Assembly: GCA_020348925.1 (NCBI GenBank)
Contig: CP070758.1
Location: forward strand, 13,148-31,542
From: Gemmatimonadota bacterium
GTDB taxonomy: Bacteria; JBHIER01; G020348925
Length of the DNA: 18,395 bases
Reading direction: 5' to 3'
Part shown: one piece after another, positions 6,924-14,300 of the stretch
How positions within the stretch are numbered: the first letter of the stretch is position 1
Layout of the letters: every line of letters starts with the position of its first letter
Position numbers and translations under genes: made by a program
Notes under the pieces: model-generated
What the model saw: the letters and a program-made list of their open reading frames with translations, nothing else
The model's database searches: none
Told to the model about the DNA's origin: nothing

Positions 6924-6952
6924 TAATATATTCCATAATTATCTCCTGTCAA
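6923..6952 (-). promoter_or_regulatory. Sigma70-like promoter of the arsR-headed cluster
   Basis: On the minus strand a perfect -35 TTGACA (6947-6952) is followed after 16 bp by TATATT (6925-6930), or after 18 bp by TATTAT (6923-6928). The operator palindrome follows immediately. Confidence 0.7.
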
Positions 6953-7099
6953 GTTATTTTTACCTTCAGAATATTTCACCATTAAAAGAATAGAATAACC
7001 CAGGCAAACATCTTTTTTGCATACGAATCAAAGCATACCTATCTGTAACTCCAATTGCGTTGAATGTACTCGATGGAGCTATTTATAGGTGGATCTTGA

Positions 7100-7272
7100 T
7101 TTCTGTGATTCTTGGAGTAATCAAACAGGACCGTTCAAAATCTGACAGTGCATATTTTCTTTGATAACTGCAATTTCTTAGAGGTCGATCGAAAATAATT
7201 TCGAAAAGTGAATATTTTCAAAGATAAACTTCAATTTCTTTCCTTCACACAAAGTCAATGTTACTGTCAAAA
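7100..7272 (+). repeat. Dispersed ~170-bp intergenic repeat, copy 2 (uninterrupted)
   Basis: This copy begins TTTCTGTGATTCTTGG, identical over 16 bases to the copy at 10403. It shares AAAAGTG-ATA-TCAAAGATA and GTCAATGTT-CTGTCAAAAG with that copy, and TCGAAAATAATTTCGAAAAGT with the copies at 73 and 17080. Directly after it comes the conserved module at 7273-7385. Because nothing is inserted after CTGTCAAAA here, this copy represents the empty site for the insertions at 10580 and 17252. The rest of the 6983-7436 gap shows no ORF. Confidence 0.65.
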
Positions 7273-7385
7273 GAAACAGAAATTGACTTTAAGAAATTAT
7301 TCCCATTTGAGTCCTAAAATAAATACACTCCCCCTTTTAATAGGTTTTCCACTTGCTTTCAAATAAGAAACCGAATAGCTTAAAA
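7273..7385 (+). repeat. Conserved upstream module shared with 10998-11105
   Basis: About 110 bp align with the region before the beta-helix gene. Shared blocks are AACAGAAATTGA, AGTCC followed by an A-rich run, TCCCCCT, AATAGGTTTTCC, TTG, and GAATAG followed by TTAA. It ends about 50 bp before the kinase start codon, so it is either a shared promoter region or part of a larger dispersed repeat. Confidence 0.6.
7353..7383 (+). promoter_or_regulatory. Possible promoter of the Ser/Thr kinase gene
   Basis: TTG (7353-7355), 20 bp, then TAGCTTAA (7376-7383). The same pair with 19 bp occurs at 11075-11104. This resembles the TTTG-N19-21-TAnnTTTG promoter of Bacteroidota, though with an imperfect -7 element. 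Its conservation between the two modules is the main support. Confidence 0.35.
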
Positions 7386-7436
7386 TAGATCTATCCATAG
7401 CTGGATTCCTCTCAAAAGAAGGGTTGAAAGCAAACC

Positions 7437-10355
7437 ATGATCGGTAAAACCGTATCTCATTACAAAATCCTCGAAAAGCTCGGTGAAGGCGGCATGGGTC
7501 TCGTCTACAAAGCCGAGGATACAAAGCTCAAGCGGACCGTTGCTCTCAAGTTCCTATCACCTGAATTATCACGGGACTCAGAAGCAAAGAGTCGTTTCAT
7601 CAAAGAGGCACAAGCTGTCTCTTCCCTTCAGCACAATAACATCTGCAACATTCATGAGATTGATGAAACTGAAGATAGGCAAATGTTCATATGTATGGAC
7701 TATTATGATGGGGAATCCTTACAAGAGAAGATAGAACGAGGACCACTCAAAATAGATGAAACGATTGATATTGGCTTACAAATAGCCGATGGTCTCTGTG
7801 AGGCCCATGAAAAAAACATTATTCATCGTGATATTAAACCTGCTAATATCATGATAACACGCAAGGGCCAATCAAAAATCATGGATTTTGGCCTGGCCAG
7901 GTTGCGAGATCGAACGAAACTGACCAAGGAGGGAACAGCATTAGGAACTGTGGCATACATGTCGCCAGAACAGGCGCGGGGTGAAGAAGTCGATCACCGT
8001 TCAGATATATGGTCACTGGGAGTAGTAATCTATGAAATGATCACTGGTCAGCCTCCCTTCAAAGGTGAATATGAGCAAGCGATGATATTTTCCATTTTAA
8101 ACGAGGAAGCTGAACCGATGACGGGGCTACGAACAGGTGTGCCGATGGAACTGGAGAGGATTGTGAATAAGGCTCTGGCAAAAAGCCCAGATGTACGGTA
8201 CCAGCACGCAGATGAATTGTTGGCAGATTTGAGACGTGAGCGAAAACAATTGGAAGACGTGCAGAAGGGTCAACTCCCCTCTGAAAACGTTACAAAACAA
8301 AGGAAGAAATTTTCACCTTTATTGCTTCCTGCTGCTATTGTCTTCATTCTCGCTCTAGTCTTCCTCATATTCAAACCCTTTCAGATTGAGATAGGTCCTC
8401 AAAAAGAGCTTACGGCCGAGGAGAACCGTCTGGCGATCATGTATTTTGACAATCTAACTGATTCTGAGGATAGCGAGAAGCTGGGTGAAATTGCAACGAA
8501 CTTGTTAATAACCGACCTGACCGAGTCACAATATCTAAACGTCGTTTCGAGCCAGCGATTATATGATGTTCTCAAACTTCTGGGGAGAGAGGGTGAGAAG
8601 AGACTCGACAGGGATGTGGCCACGGAGGTGGCAACCAAGGCCAGAAGCCGATGGATGCTATTGGGGAAAATCCTTCAGGTTGAACCCCATATCATTATTA
8701 CTTCCCACTTGGTTGATATAGAGACTGGTAATGCGATTGCTTCCCAGCGAATCACAGGAGAGGTGGGTGAGAACATTTTTACCCTGGTCGATAAGCTGAC
8801 AGTGGAAATCAAGAATGATCTTTCCTTACCTACAGCGGCACAAGAAGAGGCTGATCGACCGATTGCCGATGTTACAACACATTCTCCAGAGGCATATCGT
8901 TACTATCTCGAAGGAATAGAATACGAGTCCAAGCTTTATTGGGATGAGGCTGAGAGAAGCTTTCGAAAAGCATTGGAGTACGATTCCACCTTGGCAATGG
9001 CATATTACCAGTTGATAGGATATACAACGGACTTGGAAAAGAAAAAAATGTTGGCGAAAGCGATTGAATATTCAGGCAATGCTACTCAGAAGGAAAAATT
9101 ATGGATAAAAAGTAGTGAGGCTGCTCTCGAAGGAAATTTGCCCCAGTATGTCAGCATATTGGAGAGGATAGCAGAGCGCTATCCCGATGAGAAAGAGGCA
9201 TTTTACCGTCTGGGAGACTATTATAAAGATTTTGAAGAGTATGAAGAAACCAGTCATTATTACAACAAAGCTATTGAGATCGATCCTTCTTATAAACTGA
9301 TATATAATGAACTTGCCTATATCTATGATAGAATCGGTGACGCAGATAAATCTATATGGGCCATAAACAAATACATAAGTCTGGCACCGGGTGAAGCGAA
9401 TCCGTACGATACTCGGGGTGACCTTTATGCAAACAAAGGGAAATTGAGACAGGCGATTGAATCCTATAAGAAAGCCCTGGAAATAAAACCTGATTTCCTC
9501 GTCTCACTACCTAAACTAGGTCATATGTATCTTTTAAATTTGGAATATGCAAAAGCTGAAAGCTGTTACCAGAAAATGTGCACCAGTGTAGATAAATATA
9601 CCCGATCACAGGGAAGACTATATATGTCTTATGTTCCTCTTTATCAAGGAAAGTTTGAAGAGACTTTAGGTGTATTAAATGACGGTATCGCAGCGGACAG
9701 AATGGAGCATGCTCAAGGAGGATTGTATAATATTGGAAAATACGGGATTAGGGTACTAATCTACAGGGAGAAAAAAGAGCCCGGTTTCGCCTTAAAGGAA
9801 TGGAAAAAAGCATTTGATCCAGAAGATATAAGCGAGATTCGATCCATCTACGTGTTGCTTTTGGCAGAGAATAATGATCTTGAGGGGGCAGAGGACGAAG
9901 TTTTGGCCTATAAAAAAGAAATTGAGGAGAAAGCTCCCACCGAGATGTTTTATTATTACTGGGCCATGGGATATCTTGAGTCGGTGAGAGGCAATTTCGA
10001 ATCAGCGGTAACCAATTTTGAAAATGCGGCCAGAGACTACCCACATTATCCAGATATTATTTTGTGCTTTTCGCTCGCTAAAGCATACTTGCTGGTGGGA
10101 AGATGGGGTGAATCAGTAGCTGAGTTTGAGAAGATTCTATCAAAATATGCTGCTCAAAGGCTATTTTATTCAATTATAGCTGTAAAGACCTATTACTTCT
10201 TGGGCTTAGCGTATGAAAGATCGGGTTGGACACAGAAGGCGATTGAGCAATATGAGACTTTTCTCGATATCTGGAAAAATGCCGATCCTGGAATAGAGGA
10301 AGTTGAGGATGCAAAGGCGAGACTGGCAGCATTGAAGGGAGTTTCATCCAAATGA
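7437..10355 (+). CDS. Membrane-anchored Ser/Thr protein kinase with FlgO-like region and TPR repeats, 972 aa
   Basis: The N-terminal 270 residues form a Hanks-type (Pkn) kinase. They contain the glycine loop GEGGMG (16-21), Lys38, helix-C Glu57, HRDIKPAN with catalytic Asp132, DFG at 150-152, and SPEQARG in place of APE. All catalytic residues are present, so it should be active. A juxtamembrane linker leads to one transmembrane helix at about 294-312. Next is a region (about 325-460, starting LAIMYFDNLTD) that resembles the FlgO/TolB-N-like fold often joined to such kinases. The remainder (about 480-965) is a long series of TPR repeats, for example the segments around RLGDYYKDFEEYEETSHYYNKAIEIDPS. 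The kinase domain would be cytoplasmic and the TPR part on the other side of the membrane, sensing or scaffolding partners. The start is the family-typical MIGKTVSHYKI; its ribosome site (AAGGG) is weak and distant. Nearby targets are unknown. Confidence 0.93.
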   Translation: MIGKTVSHYKILEKLGEGGMGLVYKAEDTKLKRTVALKFLSPELSRDSEAKSRFIKEAQAVSSLQHNNICNIHEIDETEDRQMFICMDYYDGESLQEKIERGPLKIDETIDIGLQIADGLCEAHEKNIIHRDIKPANIMITRKGQSKIMDFGLARLRDRTKLTKEGTALGTVAYMSPEQARGEEVDHRSDIWSLGVVIYEMITGQPPFKGEYEQAMIFSILNEEAEPMTGLRTGVPMELERIVNKALAKSPDVRYQHADELLADLRRERKQLEDVQKGQLPSENVTKQRKKFSPLLLPAAIVFILALVFLIFKPFQIEIGPQKELTAEENRLAIMYFDNLTDSEDSEKLGEIATNLLITDLTESQYLNVVSSQRLYDVLKLLGREGEKRLDRDVATEVATKARSRWMLLGKILQVEPHIIITSHLVDIETGNAIASQRITGEVGENIFTLVDKLTVEIKNDLSLPTAAQEEADRPIADVTTHSPEAYRYYLEGIEYESKLYWDEAERSFRKALEYDSTLAMAYYQLIGYTTDLEKKKMLAKAIEYSGNATQKEKLWIKSSEAALEGNLPQYVSILERIAERYPDEKEAFYRLGDYYKDFEEYEETSHYYNKAIEIDPSYKLIYNELAYIYDRIGDADKSIWAINKYISLAPGEANPYDTRGDLYANKGKLRQAIESYKKALEIKPDFLVSLPKLGHMYLLNLEYAKAESCYQKMCTSVDKYTRSQGRLYMSYVPLYQGKFEETLGVLNDGIAADRMEHAQGGLYNIGKYGIRVLIYREKKEPGFALKEWKKAFDPEDISEIRSIYVLLLAENNDLEGAEDEVLAYKKEIEEKAPTEMFYYYWAMGYLESVRGNFESAVTNFENAARDYPHYPDIILCFSLAKAYLLVGRWGESVAEFEKILSKYAAQRLFYSIIAVKTYYFLGLAYERSGWTQKAIEQYETFLDIWKNADPGIEEVEDAKARLAALKGVSSK

Positions 10356-10402
10356 TCTACAGAAAATTTTTAATTTCATAATCAAAAGACCGGTACACCT
10401 GG

Positions 10403-10576
10403 TTTCTGTGATTCTTGGTTGAAACATGGAGTTTATTAAATTTTGTTGAAGTGCATGTTCTCTTTGAGAATATTGATTCTTCCGATTTTTTCGCAATCCG
10501 TCTTCTCAAAAGTGCATAATGTCAAAGATATTCAACACTTTCACTGCAAAAATGTCAGTCAATGTTTCTGTCAAAA
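10403..10576 (+). repeat. Dispersed ~170-bp intergenic repeat, copy 3 (interrupted)
   Basis: This copy runs from TTTCTGTGATTCTTGG to CTGTCAAAA. It matches copy 2 at both ends, and it matches copy 4 through TCAAAGATATTCAACA and the neighbouring bases. Its 3' continuation (the module at 10998) has been pushed away by a 413-bp IS relic. The AAAGTG and CACTTT arms inside it can form a hairpin. The short stretch from the kinase stop (10355) to this copy holds nothing recognised. Confidence 0.65.
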
Positions 10577-10579
10577 GTA

Positions 10580-10992
10580 GGCAGCGTTTTCGATACTGGT
10601 TGCTATTTTTCTACATTATATAATATAAGGTTTTTAATAGTAGGAGGGTGCATAGTAGATCGTGATTACTTATCGTATTGAACATGGTAAGGGAGTCTAT
10701 TATGCGAAAAAAGCGTTGTGTTTTCTGCGGTAATCTTCACACTAAAAAACACGATATCAAAAAGAAGAAAAGAACCATATCGTTCGGGAAAAGGGAGTAT
10801 CATTATCAGCAATGGTTCTGTAATAGCTACAAATGATCAAGAATCCCTGGCCATAACTGAAAAATACCCCTTGAGCTCGCTGGTGTGAACATATCTCAGA
10901 TGAACGGGGTACGCTTTTCACAAAAACCCTGATATTTTTCTTATGATAACTATTTCAACACTCCTACAGCAACCAAAATTGTATTCGCTCCC
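10580..10992 (+). mobile_element. 413-bp internally deleted IS relic with terminal inverted repeats
   Basis: The ends 10580-10604 and 10968-10992 are inverted repeats matching at 18 of 25 positions, starting GGCAGCG and GGGAGCG. Both also match the IS end at 17252-17276. CAAAAGTA is directly repeated on both sides (10572-10579 and 10993-11000), an 8-bp target duplication. Removing the element and one duplicate restores the uninterrupted arrangement seen at 7100-7385. Inside are only the first ~40 and last ~35 codons of the transposase found at 17312. The element is non-autonomous and MITE-like. Confidence 0.8.
10702..10932 (+). pseudogene. Internally deleted transposase: zinc-ribbon start joined to C-terminal end
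   Basis: The ATG at 10702 opens a basic N-terminus with CVFC (residues 6-9) and WFCNSY, a zinc ribbon like CAFC...LCKDC in the pseudogene at 17312-18395; the last Cys is now Tyr. At TGA 10834-10836 the sequence has already switched to the far C-terminus. SRIPGHN, then LELAGVNISQMNGVRFSQKP and a final TGA at 10930-10932, align with SRIPGNN and LELAGIVTSKMNWVRFSQKP. A second internal TGA is at 10858-10860. The entire HTH and DDE catalytic core (about 270 residues) is gone while the frame is kept. It encodes no working transposase. Confidence 0.8.
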
Positions 10993-10997
10993 CAAAA

Positions 10998-11105
10998 GTA
11001 ACAGAAATTGATTTTATACGATTACTTTCAGTTAAGTCCAAAAATACAAGATTCCCCCTAAAATAGGTTTTCCCTTGATTTCTAACAAAAAAGGAATAGT
11101 TTAAT
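10998..11105 (+). repeat. Conserved upstream module, second copy
   Basis: This is the counterpart of 7273-7385, sharing AACAGAAATTGA, AGTCC, TCCCCCT, AATAGGTTTTCC and GAATAG with TTAA. It lies 270 bp before the beta-helix gene and is separated from its repeat partner (copy 3) only by the IS relic. Confidence 0.6.
11075..11104 (+). promoter_or_regulatory. Possible promoter of the beta-helix protein gene
   Basis: TTG (11075-11077), 19 bp, then TAGTTTAA (11097-11104), equivalent to the pair at 7353-7383 and close to the Bacteroidota promoter pattern. It would give a leader of about 260 nt. Confidence 0.35.
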
Positions 11106-11118
11106 AATTAACCTGTTC

Positions 11119-11153
11119 ACGTGTTGAATCTTCTGGCAGGAAATTCAACATGT
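11119..11153 (+). promoter_or_regulatory. Leader hairpin with 11-bp stem
   Basis: ACGTGTTGAAT (11119-11129) pairs with ATTCAACATGT (11143-11153), with one G-U, around a 13-nt loop. It would lie near the 5' end of the leader of the beta-helix gene. The rest of the leader to 11373 shows no other clear structure or ORF. Confidence 0.4.
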
Positions 11154-11373
11154 AAATCGTGATCTAACTAATAATATCGAACAACATGATGTACGATGTG
11201 AAGAAACATGTACGGATAGCGTTGAGTATATGTAATTAGCCGGAACAGGAAGAGAGGACTTTTGCGGTTTAAACGTGACTGGCTGATTATCATTAAATTC
11301 ATTGGAATGCGGCTAAGATGTCTAATAACATTTCCTTCAAATAGACTGTTAATCATTATTGACAGGAGCCACA

Positions 11374-14300
11374 ATGATGAAATCTGAGAAAAGAAACCCT
11401 AAAAGAATATATGTCACACTGTTTCTACTGCTGACCGCAGTTATTGTTGGCAAATCAGATGCTCAGGATGAGAAGCGTGTGATCATTGTCTCCGGCCAGG
11501 AGGCTCATGGTACGAATGGGGCTGTTTTCGCATCGTCCATTCCTGGACGCAGGACCAGTATGCCTATGCCGCTTGCCATAAGCGATGAAGGAAAAGTTGT
11601 CTTCCGGGCTCGTCTCGAACCAGGGATAGGCGATGCAACGGATGATAATCAATTTGGGATATGGGCAAAAGAAAAAGATGATTTCACCCTCTTAGCCCGT
11701 GAACAAAGCGAAGTTCCTGGTCTGGCAGGTCAAATTTTTACCAAACTCCCGGAAGTTTTTATGGATCTCGCTGGCCAGATTGGACTGGATGCGACATACT
11801 CTCCAACAGGAGAAGAACCTGAAACTCATGGATTCTTTGTTGAAGAAGATGGAGATATGGTATTGAAGGTTTATGACGGTATGACTGTATTGCCGGGAAT
11901 AATTTTAGAAGGTTTTGAAGTTGCCGGATTCAATATGGGTAGAATCATAATCAGAGGTTGGTTAGAAGGTGAGGGTATCGAAAGTGACAATGATCTTATA
12001 GCGGCTAAGTTTGACCAGAGTGGGTTTAACATTCTTTTCAGAGAAGGCAATCCGATGCCAATTGTGGCTGGCGATTATGTGAATGAATGGATCGGCTTTC
12101 ATACGACACTGGATATGAATGGAAACACAATTGTCTGGATACAGGGTAAAAACAATTCAACTAATCAAAGGAAGGAAGCTGTTTATTACTGGGAACAACC
12201 AGGTTGGCTTTCACTTATACTTGACAGTGATTCAACTCCCCTGATTCCAGTTTTTGGAAACAATAACTGGAGGTTGAATGCTTCGGGGAACATAGTAAAT
12301 ATGGGCGATATCGGAGATGGTTATATCCTTTCAATGAAAAAGAACGGTGATTTTTTAAGAGTAGCGGCAAGAGGCGATTCGGCTGATGGTACCGACGGTG
12401 CAACCTTCACTACCTTTGGTCGCTGGATCGGCAATAACCATTATCATAAATGTGTTTTGCATGATAATAATTCAGTTTCAGTTTTAGCTGAAACTTCAGA
12501 TCGTAAAACAGGCATTTGGATGGGGGATGAAACAGGCCTTAAAAAGGTGGTGTATAGAGGAGACCAGGCATCGGGGCTGGAGGATGGCCTGTTGTTTTCC
12601 GATGTGAGTGGAATAGAGGCAAATGCCGCAGGTCAGGTAGCGATTTCTATTGGGGCTGGGGGTCGTGACAGTGATGGAAACTGGGTTGACTTTATCGGTA
12701 TCTGGTTTGGAGATAGCGAAGGATTGCAGTTGGTATTAAAAACAGACGACCAGTTTGAAATCGAGCCAGAAATTTTTAAAACGATAGAATATGTCTGTAT
12801 GACAAGTCTTTTGACAACACCCGTAGATAGACCCAGAACAGGTGCTGATGGGTGGCCGACCTGTGTCAATGACAATGGGGAAATTCTTTTGGCCTTAAAT
12901 TTTGATGACGGTGGAAATGCCTTGATTGTTACTTCCCCAATCTACACGGAATTTGTCGTTAATTCAACGGATGATGATGTAGATAACAATCCGGGTAATG
13001 GGAAATGTGAATGCGACGGTCCTAAAATAGAGGGAAAGCCGAAATGTACCCTCCGAGCCGCCATCATGGAGGCCAATGCAAAAGAAGGAAAAGACCGGAT
13101 TACATACAGCATACCCACATCTGACGCAGGCTATGATTCTGCCGCAGGAACTTTCATCATCCAACCGGGAACTGCCCTGCCTCCATGCACAGATCCGGTC
13201 GACATTATAGGAAATACGACCGAACCTCCTGAACCATTAAGCAAAATGGCATATGGCCCCGATAGGCAGCAAGAGGGACCCGAGGAAATACTCGATGGAA
13301 GTAGACTGAATTCTGATGAGGACGGTATTCACTTCTCCTCAGGGACTGAAGAGAGTTCGATTTTAAATCATGTGATCCTCCAATTTCCTGGAAATGGAAT
13401 TACTATTGAGAGTGACCATTTCAAAGTTCAAAACTGCGTTATTGGCACAGAAGATTTACTAAGTCATGGTTTTGGCAACAGAGGATATGGCATTGAGATC
13501 AAGAACGCATCCAATGTTCTCATCGGTGGATCGACCCATTTGCCGGGATTTACTCCAGGGAACGTGATTTCAAATAATTTATGTGGGATATTCATCAGTG
13601 GTACCCGGGCAAAAGATAACATGATAAGAGGCAATGTTATCGGTGCCGCTTTTTATAATGATCCGCCACTTGAATTGGGAAACGTGGATGGTGTAATCAT
13701 AGATAATTCGCCTCATAATTTTATCGGAGGGGATGATGAACGGACACGTAATGTTATATCTGGTAATACACAAAATGGCATTGTCATTCGGGGTGAACAT
13801 GCTACCAATAACACCGTGGAGGGCAATTTCATAGGCGTTGACAGAAATGGCGAAAATGCTATTGGCAACGGTGAAAGAGGTATACATATATTCGAGGCAC
13901 GGGAAAATAGCATTGGCCGGAAAACTGACCGACCAGGCGTTCCTCCTGGCAATGTCATATCGGGGAACGGGACAGGTATTGTCATCGAGCAGCAAAGTGA
14001 TCATGCCGGAAATAATCGGATTGAAGGTAATCTGATCGGAACGACTGCTCATGGAGACGCAAAACTGTCGAACAAAATCGGCATACTGATCAGCCAGGCT
14101 GACAGCATTATAGTTGGTGGTAAGGATACAAAGGCACGCAATATCATCTCCGGCAGTACACAAGATGGCATTCAGATTAGAGGAGCAAACGCCACAGAAA
14201 ACCGAGTGGAGGGCAACTATATTGGAACCGATTGGACTGGAGAAAAAGCCATCGGCAATGACACAACTGGTATACACATTCTTGATGCATCGGGCAACAG

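Noticed and set aside
6881-6982. N-terminal extension of the ArsR-family protein
   Set aside because: The extension would cover the TTGACA promoter and the operator, and ArsR homologues begin near the ATG at 6880.
10702-10836. Stand-alone 44-aa zinc-ribbon gene
   Set aside because: It lies inside the IS relic, its last zinc-ribbon Cys is Tyr, and the frame continues into the transposase C-terminus.
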